Source: Methylobacterium variabile (GTDB lineage Bacteria > Pseudomonadota > Alphaproteobacteria > Rhizobiales > Beijerinckiaceae). Taken from it: DNA of 64,000 nucleotides. The DNA is taken from contig NZ_LABY01000059.1 of the NCBI RefSeq assembly GCF_001043975.1, positions 19,715-83,714 on the forward strand, in the 5' to 3' direction. The first letter of the stretch is position 1. Every line of letters starts with the position of its first letter. Below the pieces are notes generated by a model that had not been told where the DNA came from, did not search any database, and saw nothing but the letters and a program-made list of their open reading frames with translations. Positions 22,494 to 32,654 of the stretch are shown here, in pieces. Both the position numbers and the translations under genes were made by a program.

Positions 22494-24173
22494 ATGCGCT
22501 TCACCCTGGGCAAGAAGCTCGGCATCGTCGTCGGGCTGCCGATCCTCGTCGCGGCCGGCATCGCCGCTTTCGCGATCTCCCTCTCGCACAACGAGCAGCG
22601 ACGCGCGGGCGCCGTGGAGGCGGCCTGGGAGGCGGCCCTGCACACCCGCACCCTGGCCCAGCTCATCGAGCACGTCGTGGTCACGGTGCAGGCCCTGGTG
22701 GCGGCCGAGGACGTGGCCGAGGCCAAGCAGCGCTTCGGGGCGCTGCGCGGGGCGCTCGAGGCGCTCGAGGCGGAGCGCCCGGCCTTCTTCGCCGCGCTCG
22801 GACCCTACCTCGACGAGGGCGAGGCGAGGGCGCTGTCGCTCACCTTGCAGGAATTCCTGGCCTACCAGCGCGACACCGCCGAGCTCGGCCAGACCCTGTC
22901 GCCCAAGGCGGCCCAGATCCAGGCTGCCGACGAGGCGACGATCCGGAGCCGAGAGCGGATGGTGGCCCGGATCCTCACGCTCGGCGACGCGGTGCTCGAG
23001 CGCCTCCAGTCCGAGCGCGAGGCCGTGCGGCAGGCGCGCCGCCAGGAGGCGGTGGCCCTGGTCGCGGTGCCGGTCCTCGGGCTCATCCTCGCGGTCGCCG
23101 GCGCCCTCTGGGTGAGCCTGTCGCAGGTGCGCCGTCCGCTCCATCGCCTGCGCGGCACGATGCAGGCCCTCACCGCGGGGGACCTCGCGGTCGCCGTGCC
23201 CTTCACCCGGCGCCGCGACGAGATCGGCGAGATGGCCGCCTCGCTCGCGGTGTTCCAGGCCGCCCTGCGCGAGCAGGCGGCGGCGCAGGCGGTCGAGCGG
23301 GCCCGCGCCGGGGTCGAGCTGCGGCGGGCCGAGCGGCTGGAGGAGGCCTGCCGGGCCTTCGAGGCCCGCGCGTCGCAGGCGGCCGAGGCGCTCAACGCCT
23401 CGACCCGCGAGATGGAGCTCACCGCCGACGTGCTGTCACGGGCGGCCCACGAGGTCGAGCAGCAATCCGGCGCGGTCACCGGGGCCTCCGGCGTCGCTGC
23501 CCAGGCGGTCGACGCGGTCGAGGGCGCGTTCCGGCACTTCGCCCAATCCGCCGCCGGCGTCGGCGGCCGGGTCGGCCGGGCGAGCGAGATGGCGAGCGCG
23601 ACCCTGGCGCGCAGCCAAGCCACCGCCGCCACGGTGCAGCGCCTGGTGAGCGCATCGGGCGAGATCGGCGAGGCGGCGGACCTGATCTCGTCCATCGCCG
23701 GGCAGACCAACCTGCTCGCGCTCAATGCCACCATCGAGGCGGCCCGGGCCGGCACCGCCGGCAAGGGATTCGCGGTCGTCGCCGCCGAGGTCAAGGCCCT
23801 CGCCGGCCAGACCGCGGCCGCGACCGACCGCATCGCCGCCCAGATCGCCGCGATCCAGGGCGCGACCCGGCACACCGCCCAGGAGATCGGGACGATCATC
23901 GAGGCGGTCGCCGAGACGAGCCGCCTCGCCGACGAGATCCGCGGCGCGATGCAGGACCAGGAGGCGACGAGCGCCGGCATCGGCCGCAACATCGACCGCG
24001 CCAGCGCCGAGGCCCGCAGCGTCGCGGCGAGCATCGACCAGGTCCGGGCCGCCTCCCTGGCGAGCGCCGCCCAGTCGGATCAGGTCCGCGCCGTCGCCGA
24101 GGTGCTGGCGCAGAACTCCGCCCTGCTGGCGGAGTCGGTCACGGCCTTCCTGGGCGAGGTCCGGGCGGCGTGA
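22494..24173 (+). CDS. methyl-accepting chemotaxis protein
   Basis: The 559-residue transmembrane chemoreceptor has TM1 at about residues 8-28, a periplasmic helical domain of about 155 residues, TM2 near 187-208, a HAMP domain and a cytoplasmic signalling domain. The hairpin tip ([20 protein letters not shown], then [14 protein letters not shown]) is conserved for CheA/CheW contact. The periplasmic part is all-helical and gives no ligand clue. ATG at 22494 is preferred to a GTG three codons earlier. No che genes adjoin it. Confidence 0.95.
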   Translation: MRFTLGKKLGIVVGLPILVAAGIAAFAISLSHNEQRRAGAVEAAWEAALHTRTLAQLIEHVVVTVQALVAAEDVAEAKQRFGALRGALEALEAERPAFFAALGPYLDEGEARALSLTLQEFLAYQRDTAELGQTLSPKAAQIQAADEATIRSRERMVARILTLGDAVLERLQSEREAVRQARRQEAVALVAVPVLGLILAVAGALWVSLSQVRRPLHRLRGTMQALTAGDLAVAVPFTRRRDEIGEMAASLAVFQAALREQAAAQAVERARAGVELRRAERLEEACRAFEARASQAAEALNASTREMELTADVLSRAAHEVEQQSGAVTGASGVAAQAVDAVEGAFRHFAQSAAGVGGRVGRASEMASATLARSQATAATVQRLVSASGEIGEAADLISSIAGQTNLLALNATIEAARAGTAGKGFAVVAAEVKALAGQTAAATDRIAAQIAAIQGATRHTAQEIGTIIEAVAETSRLADEIRGAMQDQEATSAGIGRNIDRASAEARSVAASIDQVRAASLASAAQSDQVRAVAEVLAQNSALLAESVTAFLGEVRAA

Positions 24174-24271
24174 GGTTCGGATCGCGCCCCGTCACCGCCG
24201 CTTACTCCCGGCGGGTCCGGGCTCTCTCGCGTTCCCGGTGAGCGCGGAGCGACGTTGAGCGCCCGGAGCCC

Positions 24272-25063
24272 TCAGGCCGCCGCCCGCAGGCCGCCCTCGT
24301 CGGGCCCGACCACGCGGACCGGCTCGCCCGGGCGGGCGAGCAGGGTTCCGCCCTTCGGCACCTCGGCCCAGCCGGCGCGGCGGCCGTCGATCGGCTCGGA
24401 GACCACCGCGAGGCCGGTGCCGGTCTCGCGCCAGTACAGGCTCGGCGGGCGGCCGTCGCAGGCCCAGCGGTAGGCGGTGAGGCTCTCGCCGTCGGTGAGC
24501 ACGGCAGTGAAGCGCAGGGGCTCGTCCACCCCGGCCTCGCGCATCAGGGTGCGGGCGGCCGCCAGGCTTGCCGCCATGGCGCCGACCGGGTCCTGGTCGA
24601 GGCCGTGCGCGAGGGCGAGGAGGAAGAGGGCCTCCGAATCGGTGGTGCCCTGGCGCGCCTCGTACAGGGCGTCCGGGATCAGCGCCTCGAGCCGCCGGCG
24701 GATGCGCGGATACCCGCCGATCTGGCCGTTATGCATGAACAGGTGGCGGCCATGGGCGAAGGGGTGGCAGTTCGCCCGGGTGGTCGCGGTGCCGGTCGAG
24801 GCGCGGACATGGGCGAAGAAGGTGCGGGCGCGGATCTGCTGCGAGAGGCTGCGCAGGTTCTCGTCGGACCAGGCCGGCCGCACGTCGCGGTAGAGGCCCG
24901 GCTCCGGCCGCTCGCCGTACCAGCCGATACCGAACCCGTCGCCGTTGGTTTCGGTCTGGGCCTCCGCGGCGTGCAGCGACTGGTGCACCAGGGAGTGGGT
25001 CGGCGCGCAGACCAGCTCGTCGAGATAAACCGGGTCGCCGTGGTAGGCGAGGAAGCGGCACAT
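24272..25063 (-). CDS. class II glutamine amidotransferase domain protein (YafJ/DUG3-like)
   Basis: The 263-residue product begins MCRFLAYHG; after Met removal Cys2 is the N-terminal nucleophile that hydrolyses glutamine or a gamma-glutamyl bond. Further family motifs are TNGDGFGIGWY (about 39-49), HVRASTGTATTRANCHPF and FMHNGQIGG. The start is fixed by the required Cys2; the frame runs 22 codons further upstream without it. Known relatives include yeast Dug3, which cleaves glutathione with Dug2. The acceptor activity here is unknown. Confidence 0.9.
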   Translation of the reverse strand: MCRFLAYHGDPVYLDELVCAPTHSLVHQSLHAAEAQTETNGDGFGIGWYGERPEPGLYRDVRPAWSDENLRSLSQQIRARTFFAHVRASTGTATTRANCHPFAHGRHLFMHNGQIGGYPRIRRRLEALIPDALYEARQGTTDSEALFLLALAHGLDQDPVGAMAASLAAARTLMREAGVDEPLRFTAVLTDGESLTAYRWACDGRPPSLYWRETGTGLAVVSEPIDGRRAGWAEVPKGGTLLARPGEPVRVVGPDEGGLRAAA

Positions 25064-25502
25064 CGGCTCTTCACCTCCCGCGGCGGATGCCGGTCCCGCC
25101 CCGGGCCGTGCCTCGTCCGCCGCCGTCATCGGACGGTAACATTCTCCTCATCACGGTGAACAGCTCGTTAATGCACCGCAGCATGCCCAACGCGCGGGCA
25201 GGGGCCCGGCTTGCGCCCGGTGCATTCGCCGTCGCCGGACGTATAGACCTTTTGCCGGGATCAATGTCAGGATTGAACCGTTGATGCTCGCGCAGGCGTG
25301 TTCGCGTAGCCGGCTTGCGTCCGCCGTCCCGGCACACGATCCGCGCCGGGCCCGATCCCCGCTCCGTTGATTCCGCCCGCCCCGCTTCGCGCATCGGGGC
25401 GATCGGGCGATTCGCCGGGCCGCCGATCGATCCAGCGTCCATCCCGAGCCCTCGCGCGCATCCGGGAACTAACAAGACTCGAGAAATACGACAGGAGGCT
25501 TC
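25064..25502. other. intergenic region without a supported gene
   Basis: This 439-bp stretch between the divergent amidotransferase and receiver genes contains no coding frame I can support. Its right end carries the receiver gene's ribosome-binding site (AGGAGG) and its middle is mildly AT-rich. Confidence 0.5.
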
Positions 25503-25886
25503 ATGGGCAGAGCAGCACCCACCGCTCCGATCGCCGTCGTGGTGGAGGACGATGAATCCGTTCGGGACTTCGCCGCGGCGATCCTGGAGGAGACCGATCT
25601 CGACGTGATCGCCTGCGACAGCGCCGCCGACGCGCTCGCGGTGATGCGCGAGCACGGCTCCGAGGTCGCGCTGCTGTTCACGGAGATGCAGCTCTCGGGC
25701 GAGATGGACGGCGCCACCCTCGCCCGCACGGTGGAGCGGGACTGGCCCGACGTGCGCCTGGTGGTGACGTCCCGGCCGGGAGCTCCCCAGGCCGTGCCGG
25801 ATCACGCCGTCTACATGCAGAAGCCCTGGCGGCCCCTCGACGTGCTGCTCGAGGCCGAGCGGGCGACCTTCGCCGCCGCAGCCTGA
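25503..25886 (+). CDS. single-domain response-regulator-like protein with Glu at the acceptor site
   Basis: The 127-residue product is a stand-alone receiver (CheY-like) domain without an output domain. The acidic pair D16/D17, Thr89 and Lys107 (MQKPW) of the active site are present. The phospho-acceptor position reads LLFTEMQLSGEMDG, with Glu61 where Asp is expected. Relatives in Methylobacterium typically read LLFTDV.MPG. The change may mimic a permanently phosphorylated state or abolish signalling. AGGAGG lies 6 nt before the ATG. No kinase adjoins it. Confidence 0.88.
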   Translation: MGRAAPTAPIAVVVEDDESVRDFAAAILEETDLDVIACDSAADALAVMREHGSEVALLFTEMQLSGEMDGATLARTVERDWPDVRLVVTSRPGAPQAVPDHAVYMQKPWRPLDVLLEAERATFAAAA

Positions 25887-25892
25887 AACGCG

Positions 25893-25922
25893 AAAAGCCC
25901 GCACGCCTCGCGGCGTCGGGCT
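25893..25922 (-). terminator. intrinsic terminator of rpsU
   Basis: On the minus strand AGCCCG-ACGCC-GCGA-GGCGT-G-CGGGCT forms an 11-bp stem with one bulged G, followed by TTTTCG. It lies 53 bp past the rpsU stop and directly behind the converging receiver gene. Confidence 0.8.
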
Positions 25923-25975
25923 CATCGGCTCGGAACGAGCCCCGCGGCGCGTGCGCGCGGGGCCGACCGTCGATC

Positions 25976-26275
25976 TTACGCGTTGGCGGCCGGAGCTGCA
26001 GCGGCCGGGGCAGCGGCGGCCGGGGCCGGACGGCGGGGGGCGCCGACGCGGGGCTTCGGCTTCGGCGCGGCGATCAGGCCCTCGCGGATCGCGGTCTTGC
26101 GGGCCTGCTTGCGGGCGCGGCGCACAGCCTCCGCCTTCTCGCGGGCCTTGCGCACCGACGGCTTCTCGTAGGCCTTGCGCTGCTTCATCTCGCGGAAGAT
26201 GCCCTCGCGCTGCATCTTCTTCTTGAGCACGCGAAGGGCCTGATCGACGTTGTTGTCCCGAACGAGTACCTGCAA
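25976..26275 (-). CDS. rpsU: 30S ribosomal protein S21
   Basis: S21 is a small basic 30S protein that helps initiation. The 99-residue product begins [20 protein letters not shown] after a TTG start codon, followed by the basic helix [21 protein letters not shown] 30-residue Ala/Pro-rich tail (about 70-99) extends beyond the core domain, as in other methylobacteria. GAGGA precedes the TTG by about 10 nt. It appears monocistronic with its own terminator. Confidence 0.96.
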   Translation of the reverse strand: MQVLVRDNNVDQALRVLKKKMQREGIFREMKQRKAYEKPSVRKAREKAEAVRRARKQARKTAIREGLIAAPKPKPRVGAPRRPAPAAAAPAAAAPAANA

Positions 26276-26599
26276 GGGTGTATGTCCTCTGTCAAAGATT
26301 CCGAATCGTGGCCGACCTTGCGCGGAACGCGCCCGGATGGCTGCCTGCCCGGCAAACCGAAATGCGCCCCACGCCCCGGACCTCTGGGGACCGGGAGGGG
26401 CTGGTCTTGCATCGCGGTCGCACCGGAGCCCGGCGCAAGCTGTCGGCGCACGGTAAGCGCCTGATCGGGGCCATACACCACTCCGCCGCGACTTCCAACC
26501 GGCGAGTGGCCGCCTGACCGAAATTTGAGCGGCCGTGCCCGGGCGCGGATCTCACCCCGGGCGCGCCCTGTCTTCTACATGAGGCGGGGCGTGGTCACG
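26276..26599. other. intergenic region without a supported gene
   Basis: These 324 bp between rpsU and the depolymerase gene carry no convincing coding frame. CCCGGGCGCG occurs twice as a direct repeat near 26540-26565 and could form alternative hairpins behind the depolymerase gene. Confidence 0.4.
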
Positions 26600-27829
26600 T
26601 CAAGCGTTGGCCTGAATGAAGCTGCGCACCAGCGGATAGGTCTGGTTCTCCCACTTGCGGCCGGAGAAGACGCCGTAATGGCCGACGCCGGCCTGGAGGT
26701 GGTGGCGCTTGCGGAACGGCTTGAGGCCGGTGCAGAGGTCGTGGGCCGCCACGGTCTGTCCGACGGCGCAGATGTCGTCGCGCTCGCCCTCCACGGTCAT
26801 CAGGGCGGTCCTGCGGATCGCCCGCGTATCGATGGGGTCGCCCCGGTAGGTCAGCCGGTTCCGGGCGAGTGTCGCGTCCTGGAACACGGTCTTGACCGTC
26901 TCGAGGTAGAACTCCGCCGCGAGGTCGAGCACCGCGAAGTACTCGTCGTAGAAGGTCTCGATCTGCGCCGCCTTGGCCCGCGCCGTCGCGTCGCCCTCAC
27001 CCTCGGCGAGGTGCCAGAAGAGGTCGAGGTGGCCGTGCATGTGACGCGCGGCGTTCATCGACATGAAGGCCGCGACCTGCATGAAGCCGGGATAGACCCG
27101 CCGCCCGGCCCCCGCGTGGCGGCGCGGCACGGTGGCGATCAGGTTGCGCTCGAACCACGCGATCGGCCGCGAGGTGGCGAGCTCGTTGACCTTGGTGGGG
27201 TTGATCCGGGTGTCGACGGGGCCGGCCATGAGGGTCATGCTGGCCGGGTGGGCTGCGTTGCCGCTCTCGGCCATCACGGCGGCGGCGGCGAGCGCCTGCA
27301 CGGCGGGCTGGCACACCGCCACGAGGTGGGCGCCCTCGCCGATCGCCTCGAGGAACTGCACCAGATGGGCGACGTAGTCGTCGAAGCCGAAGCGGCCGGC
27401 GCTCAGCGGCACGTCGCGGGCGTTGTGCCAGTCGGTGATGTAGACGTCGTGGTCGGCGAGCAGGGTGCGGACGGTGCCGCGCAGGAGCGTGGCGAAGTGG
27501 CCCGACAGGGGCGCCACCACCAGAACCCGGGGCTGCTCGCTGACGAGGTCCTTGCGGAAGCGCAGCAGGGTGCCGAAGGGCGTGGAGACCACCGGCTCCT
27601 CGGTCACCGGCACGTCGCGGTTGCCGATTCGCACCGCCTCGATCCCGTAGGCGGGCCGGGCATGGGTGAGGCCGGCCCGCATCATCATCCGGGCGGCGGC
27701 GGCGACCCAGGTCACGGGCGGGCCGTATCCGGCGCGCGTCCAGGGCGTCATGCCGTCGTGCAGCACCCGTCCCCAGGCGCGAGTCGCCGCGGCCGCGTCG
27801 GAGCGGACCTCGAAGGTATCGTAGAGCAT
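26600..27829 (-). CDS. phaZ: intracellular polyhydroxyalkanoate depolymerase
   Basis: The 409-residue product matches the intracellular PHB depolymerase family, which mobilises stored polyhydroxybutyrate. The lipase-like box has a cysteine nucleophile (VCQPAVQAL, Cys173), as in the Ralstonia PhaZ1 group, rather than Ser. The N terminus MLYDTFEVRSDAAAATRAWG is typical; the frame is open 67 codons further upstream but that part is low-complexity. The C-terminal motif GVGHYGVFSGRKWENQTYP contains the catalytic His. No signal peptide, consistent with a granule-associated cytoplasmic enzyme. Confidence 0.94.
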   Translation of the reverse strand: MLYDTFEVRSDAAAATRAWGRVLHDGMTPWTRAGYGPPVTWVAAAARMMMRAGLTHARPAYGIEAVRIGNRDVPVTEEPVVSTPFGTLLRFRKDLVSEQPRVLVVAPLSGHFATLLRGTVRTLLADHDVYITDWHNARDVPLSAGRFGFDDYVAHLVQFLEAIGEGAHLVAVCQPAVQALAAAAVMAESGNAAHPASMTLMAGPVDTRINPTKVNELATSRPIAWFERNLIATVPRRHAGAGRRVYPGFMQVAAFMSMNAARHMHGHLDLFWHLAEGEGDATARAKAAQIETFYDEYFAVLDLAAEFYLETVKTVFQDATLARNRLTYRGDPIDTRAIRRTALMTVEGERDDICAVGQTVAAHDLCTGLKPFRKRHHLQAGVGHYGVFSGRKWENQTYPLVRSFIQANA

Positions 27830-28000
27830 CGGCCCGGGCACTCCCTCACGGACGCGCACGGGGTGCGGCCCGTCACCCAGCGTAAGGCACGGTCCGATCC
27901 CCGGCGACCGGACTTTCGGCGACAAACAGCCGCCGGTTCCTGGTTCGCCTGATGCGACCCCCGTGCCAAGTCTGTCCCGTGTCGAGTTCGAGACAGGCCC

Positions 28001-28033
28001 CGAGCCAAGTTCGAGCCAAGTCCGAGCCAAATC
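28001..28033. repeat. three 11-bp tandem repeats
   Basis: CGAGCCAAGTT, CGAGCCAAGTC and CGAGCCAAATC follow one another in the 370-bp gap between the depolymerase and GST genes (27830-28199). Spacing of about one helical turn would suit a protein-binding array, but no regulator is known. The rest of the gap shows nothing I can support. Confidence 0.7.
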
Positions 28034-28199
28034 TGTTCAAAGGCCGGCCGAACTCTGCGAGGATTGCTCCCGGGCATCGCAGCGCCGGTTCCGGTCGGTA
28101 CGCATTCTGGCTCAGCACGCGCCTCGGGCCGGCACGAGTCTTGGATCGTCAGGGCCGACCGAGCGCGGGGCGGGTCGATCGCCCCCGGGGAGGACGAGG

Positions 28200-28853
28200 A
28201 TGGCCGAGGCGACGCTGACGATCTCAAGCCGCAACTACTCGTCCTGGTCGCTGCGGGGCTGGCTGCTCTGCCGCATGGCGGGGCTCGACCTCGCGGTCGA
28301 GGTGTTGTCCGGCGACCCGGCGAGCCGGGCCGAGCTCCTGCACCTCTCGCCGTCGTTCCTGGTGCCGCGCCTGACCCACGGCGCCGTCCGGGTCTGGGAC
28401 GTGCTGGCCATCGCCCAGTACCTCGCCGAGGTGTGGCCGCGGGCCGGGCTGCTGCCGGAGGCGCTGCCGGCCCGGGCTTGGTCGCACGCGATCTCGGGCG
28501 AGATGCACGGCGGCTTCATCAACCTGCGCTCGGCGCTGCCGATGAACCTGCGGGCCCGCTACGCCGACTTCAAGCTCTGGGGCGGCGCCCAGGCCGACAT
28601 CGCCCGGGTCGTCGAGATCTGGCAGGAGGCTCTCAGGGCGCACGGGGGACCGTTCCTGTTCGGGAGGCGGCCGGTGGTGGCGGACGCGATGTACGCCCCG
28701 GTCTGCACCCGCTTCGTCACCTACGGCGTCGCCCTGCCGCCCGACTGCGCCGCCTACCGCGACGCGATCATGGCCTGGGACCTGATGCGCGAGTGGATCG
28801 CGGCGGCGGCGGACGAGCCGGAGGAGATCGAGGAACTCGACATGGAGTTCTGA
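28200..28853 (+). CDS. glutathione S-transferase family protein
   Basis: The 217-residue product has an N-terminal thioredoxin-like half (LTISSRNYSSWSLRGWLLCR, then SPSFLVPRLTHGAVRVWDVL with the cis-Pro) and an all-helical C-terminal half. GGGGAGG lies just before the ATG, and the longer open frame upstream has no such signal. The catalytic residue is probably a Ser in the SSWS segment. Substrate is unknown. Confidence 0.88.
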   Translation: MAEATLTISSRNYSSWSLRGWLLCRMAGLDLAVEVLSGDPASRAELLHLSPSFLVPRLTHGAVRVWDVLAIAQYLAEVWPRAGLLPEALPARAWSHAISGEMHGGFINLRSALPMNLRARYADFKLWGGAQADIARVVEIWQEALRAHGGPFLFGRRPVVADAMYAPVCTRFVTYGVALPPDCAAYRDAIMAWDLMREWIAAAADEPEEIEELDMEF

Positions 28854-28870
28854 ACGGCATCCTCGGCCGC

Positions 28871-30010
28871 CTACCGCGCCCCGCTCGAGAACCGGTACGT
28901 GATGATGTTCCGGTACGTCGCCCCCGGATCGAGCCGTGCGCTGCCGAATGCGGGCTGGTTCGGGGTGTCGGGAAACACCTGCGGCTCGAGCGCCAGCGCG
29001 TCCGACTGGCGGTAGGACAGGCCCGACTTGCCGACCGCCGTCGCGTCGAGGAAGTTGCCGGCGTAGAACTGCACGCCGGGCTGATTGCTCGACACCTCCA
29101 TCACCCGGCCCGAGGCCGGGTCCTCGACGCGGGCCACGAGGTGGGCCTCGTTGGTCGGGGCCGCCGTCACGACGAAGTTGTGGTCGTAGCCGCGCCCGCG
29201 CACGATCTGCGGGTCGCGACCGTCGCGGATGCGCGCGCCGATCGCCGTCGCCGTCCGGAAGTCGAACGGCGTGCCGTTCACCGGGGCGATCTCGCCGGTC
29301 GGGATCAGGGTGTCGTCGACCGGGGTGTAGCGCTCGGCCGGGATCGTCAGGACATGGTCGAGGATCGTCCGGCCGGAATTCTCGCCCGCGAGGTTGAAGA
29401 AGCTGTGGTTCGTCAGGTTGACGATGGTCGGCTTGTCGGTGGTCGCCCGGTACTCCACCGCGAGGGTGCCGGCGGCGTCGAGGGCGTAGGTGACGCTCGC
29501 CGTCAGGGTGCCGGGATAGCCCTCCTCGCCGTCCGGGCTGACGTAGCGCAGGGTGATCGAGGGGGTGGCGCCGTCCTTGACCTCGGTGACGGTCCACAGC
29601 CGCTTGTCGAAGCCCTCGCGGCCGCCGTGGAGCGCGTTCGGGCCGTCGTTGCGGGCGAGCGTGTACGCCGTGCCGTCGAGGCTGAAGCGGCCGGCGCGGA
29701 TGCGGTTGGCGTAGCGCCCGACGCTGACCCCGAAGTAGTTCGGGGCCTTGAGGTAGCCGGCGAGATCGGCGTAGCCGAGCACGACGTCCGCCGCCCGGCC
29801 CGTCCGGTCCGGCACCTCAAGGGTGCGCAGCAGCGCCCCCCAGGTGAGGATCCGCGCGGTGAGCCCGCCATTCGCGAGCGTCACCTCCTCGACCGCGCGC
29901 CCGTCGGGCAGGCTCCCGAACGGCGCCCTCCGGGCCTCTCCGGCCGCTGCCGGCACGAGACCCGCCGGCAGGGCGCAGGCGCAAACGAGCGCCGTGATCC
30001 ATGCACGCAT
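28871..30010 (-). CDS. aldose 1-epimerase, exported
   Basis: The galactose mutarotase family interconverts alpha and beta anomers of aldoses. The 379-residue product has a signal peptide (MRAWITALVCACALPAGLVP), so it acts in the periplasm. Family motifs are GRYANRIRAGRF, NALHGGREGFDKRLW, the catalytic-His motif NLTNHSFFNLAGE and a C-terminal Glu region SDALALEPQVFPDTPNQPAF. Its stop is 17 bp from the converging GST gene. A periplasmic form fits sugar uptake rather than the cytoplasmic Leloir pathway. Confidence 0.93.
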   Translation of the reverse strand: MRAWITALVCACALPAGLVPAAAGEARRAPFGSLPDGRAVEEVTLANGGLTARILTWGALLRTLEVPDRTGRAADVVLGYADLAGYLKAPNYFGVSVGRYANRIRAGRFSLDGTAYTLARNDGPNALHGGREGFDKRLWTVTEVKDGATPSITLRYVSPDGEEGYPGTLTASVTYALDAAGTLAVEYRATTDKPTIVNLTNHSFFNLAGENSGRTILDHVLTIPAERYTPVDDTLIPTGEIAPVNGTPFDFRTATAIGARIRDGRDPQIVRGRGYDHNFVVTAAPTNEAHLVARVEDPASGRVMEVSSNQPGVQFYAGNFLDATAVGKSGLSYRQSDALALEPQVFPDTPNQPAFGSARLDPGATYRNIITYRFSSGAR

Positions 30011-30126
30011 CCGCGTTCCCTCCGTCGCGCCGCCTCGCGCGGGCGGCTGGACCGGCGCGCCTCACGCGGGCACCGGGCGATATACTCATACAAATAGGAG
30101 GGCGGATGGCAATGCCCCAAGGTGAG

Positions 30127-30609
30127 TCAGGCGCCGTCGGCCCGGGCCGCGTCGCGCCAGGCGAGCACCACCCGCTCCAGCTCGGCCACGTCCCCGGGGG
30201 GCAGGCGGCCGAGGGTGCGGGCGACGTAGGCCGTCTGGGCCGCGATGCCGGCGCGGGCGAGCGCCAGCCCGGCCTCGGTCAGGTGCAGGGCGTGGGAGCG
30301 CCGGTCGCCGGGGATCGGGCGGCGCTCGACCAGGCCGGCCTCGACCAGCCGGTCGATCAGGCCCGAGACGTTGCCCTTCGTGACGTAGAGCCGCTCGGCG
30401 AGGTCCTGCTGGGTCAGGCCCTCGCGCTCCGACAGGGTCGACAGCACGTCGAATTGCGGGATCGACAACCCGACCGCCTTCAGCTCCGCCGCCACCGCCG
30501 CGGAGACGCGCCGGTGCAGGCGGATGAAGCGGAACCAGACCCGCAGCGGGTCGGCCTCGGCCGGGGAGCCGCTTCCGGGCAGGGGGTGGGGGCGCGAGGA
30601 TGCCGTCAT
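30127..30609 (-). CDS. MarR-family transcriptional regulator
   Basis: The 160-residue product is a winged-helix MarR dimer. The recognition region reads GLTQQDLAERLYVTKGNVSG, the wing follows (LVERRPIPGDRRSHALHLTE), and helices at both ends form the dimer interface. MarR proteins are usually autorepressors released by small phenolic or acyl ligands. It is divergent from the acyl-CoA ligase gene with 186 bp between them, which makes that gene a plausible target (inference). Confidence 0.93.
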   Translation of the reverse strand: MTASSRPHPLPGSGSPAEADPLRVWFRFIRLHRRVSAAVAAELKAVGLSIPQFDVLSTLSEREGLTQQDLAERLYVTKGNVSGLIDRLVEAGLVERRPIPGDRRSHALHLTEAGLALARAGIAAQTAYVARTLGRLPPGDVAELERVVLAWRDAARADGA

Positions 30610-30795
30610 GGCGATAGTTTACATCAGAACCATCTCGGCGCCACGCCCGGCCGCCGCCGATCCCCGGGATGCGCCCAGGCACCGCTCTAGCCGCCCCGGC
30701 ACCGCTGCCATAAGCTGCCCGCAAGACCGCGGGCACCAAGCCCCGGTGATCGAGGGCGCGCCCGCGAGCGTCCCCAGAGGGAAGGAAGACACGCC

Positions 30796-32424
30796 ATGCT
30801 CGGCCTGATGCAGGACTGGCCCCTGCTGATCCACCGCGTCATCGACTACGCCGCCGTGCAGCACGGTGCCCGCCCGGTCATCTCGCGCTCGGTCGAGGGG
30901 CCGATGCACCGGACGAACTACGCCGAGGTGCGGCAGCGGTCCTTGCGCCTGTCGAAGCGCCTCGCCGCCGACGGCATCCGCCTCGGCGACCGGGTCGCGA
31001 CCCTGGCCTGGAACACCTGGCGCCACCTCGAGGCTTGGTACGGCATCACCGGCATCGGCGCGATCTACCATACGGTGAACCCGCGCCTGTTCGAGGAGCA
31101 GATCGCCTACATCATCAACCACGCCGAGGACCGTATCCTGCTCCTCGACCTGACCTTCGTGCCCTTGATCGAGCGCCTCGCCGACAAGCTCCCGACGATC
31201 GAGCGCTACGTCGTCCTCACCGACGGCGCCCACATGCCGCAGACGAGCTTGCGCAACGCCGTCGCCTACGAGGACTGGCTGGCGGAGGCCGACGACGATT
31301 TCGCCTGGGCGACCTTCGAGGAGAACACCGCCGCGGGCCTGTGCTACACCTCCGGCACCACCGGCCTGCCGAAGGGCGTGCTCTACTCGCACCGCTCGAA
31401 CGTGCTCCTGGCGCTGATGGTGAACAACCCGGCCTTCATCGCGCTCAAGCCCACCGACATGGCGATGCCGGTGGTGCCGCTGTTCCACGCCAATGCCTGG
31501 GGCTTCACCTTCGCGGCGCCGATGTCCGGCGCCGGGCTGGTCATGCCGGGCCCGAAGCTCGACGGTGCCTCGGTGCTCGAGATCCTGGAGACCACCGGCG
31601 TCACCGTGACGGCGGCGGTGCCGACCGTCTGGCTCGGCCTGCTCCAGCACCTCGACGCGACCGGCAAGCGCCTGAGCCACCTGAAGCGGGTGGTGATTGG
31701 CGGCTCGGCCTGCCCGCGGGCGATGACCGAGCGCTTCGAGCGCGATTTCGGCGTCACCGTCGACCACGCCTGGGGCATGACCGAGATGAGCCCGATCGGC
31801 TCCTACTGCTCGCTCAAGCCCGAGGTCGCCCACCTCGAGGGCGACGCCCGCCTCGACCTCAAGATGAAGCAGGGCTACGCCCCCTTCGGCGTCGACTTCC
31901 GCCTCACCGACGACGAGGGCCGCGACCTGCCCTGGGACGGCACGACCTTCGGGCGCCTGAAGGTCGCGGGGTTCGCCGTCGCCAAGGCGTATTTCCGCAG
32001 CGACGAGCCGATCCTCGACGATCGCGGCTTCTTCGACACCGGCGATGTCGCCACCATCGATTCGCACGGCTACATGGCGATCACCGACCGCTCGAAGGAC
32101 GTGATCAAGTCCGGCGGCGAGTGGATCTCCTCGATCGACCTCGAGAACCTCGCGGTCGGCCACCCGGACGTGGCGGAGGCCGCGGTGATCGGCGTGCAGC
32201 ATCCGAAATGGGACGAGCGTCCGCTGCTCATCGTGGTGCCGAAGGAGGGCAGGGTACCCGACAAGGCCGACATCCTGGCCTTCATGGCGCCGCGCATCGC
32301 CAAGTGGTGGATGCCCGACGACGTGGTGGTGGTGCAGCAGATCCCCCACACCGCCACCGGCAAGATCCAGAAGACGGCCCTCCGCGACCAGTTCCGGGAC
32401 TACCGCCTGCCGGGGGCGGCCTGA
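30796..32424 (+). CDS. fatty acyl-CoA synthetase / AMP-dependent acyl-CoA ligase
   Basis: The 542-residue ligase activates a carboxylic acid through an acyl-adenylate. The AMP-binding motif [16 protein letters not shown] is at about 184-199, the A5 motif at AWGMTEMSP, the hinge at [20 protein letters not shown], and the catalytic C-terminal Lys in [13 protein letters not shown]. It most resembles medium/long-chain ligases of the AlkK type ([16 protein letters not shown] start, [18 protein letters not shown]). GGAAGGAAG precedes the ATG. Probably regulated by the divergent MarR gene. Confidence 0.93.
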   Translation: MLGLMQDWPLLIHRVIDYAAVQHGARPVISRSVEGPMHRTNYAEVRQRSLRLSKRLAADGIRLGDRVATLAWNTWRHLEAWYGITGIGAIYHTVNPRLFEEQIAYIINHAEDRILLLDLTFVPLIERLADKLPTIERYVVLTDGAHMPQTSLRNAVAYEDWLAEADDDFAWATFEENTAAGLCYTSGTTGLPKGVLYSHRSNVLLALMVNNPAFIALKPTDMAMPVVPLFHANAWGFTFAAPMSGAGLVMPGPKLDGASVLEILETTGVTVTAAVPTVWLGLLQHLDATGKRLSHLKRVVIGGSACPRAMTERFERDFGVTVDHAWGMTEMSPIGSYCSLKPEVAHLEGDARLDLKMKQGYAPFGVDFRLTDDEGRDLPWDGTTFGRLKVAGFAVAKAYFRSDEPILDDRGFFDTGDVATIDSHGYMAITDRSKDVIKSGGEWISSIDLENLAVGHPDVAEAAVIGVQHPKWDERPLLIVVPKEGRVPDKADILAFMAPRIAKWWMPDDVVVVQQIPHTATGKIQKTALRDQFRDYRLPGAA

Positions 32425-32654
32425 CGCCGCCCCGCGGGAGCGGGCATTCCTCGGGTGCCCGCTCCACCCCTGCGACGCATCCGGCCCGAGCCTGCGAGCG
32501 CCTCGCGTCGGCGGGAGAGCCTCGTCCGTGCGGCCAACCGCGACGGCGCCGAGGGGGCGATCCACGGGTCCGGACGGGCCTGTGGCACGCTTCTCCTCCG
32601 TCGTTGACGGCGTTCTTTGATATCGTGAATGGCATCAGCTGCTTCGCAGGGAGA

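Noticed and set aside
26525..27952. 475-codon plus-strand frame opposite phaZ
   Set aside because: Mirror frame of a clearly identified depolymerase gene; composition typical of antisense noise.
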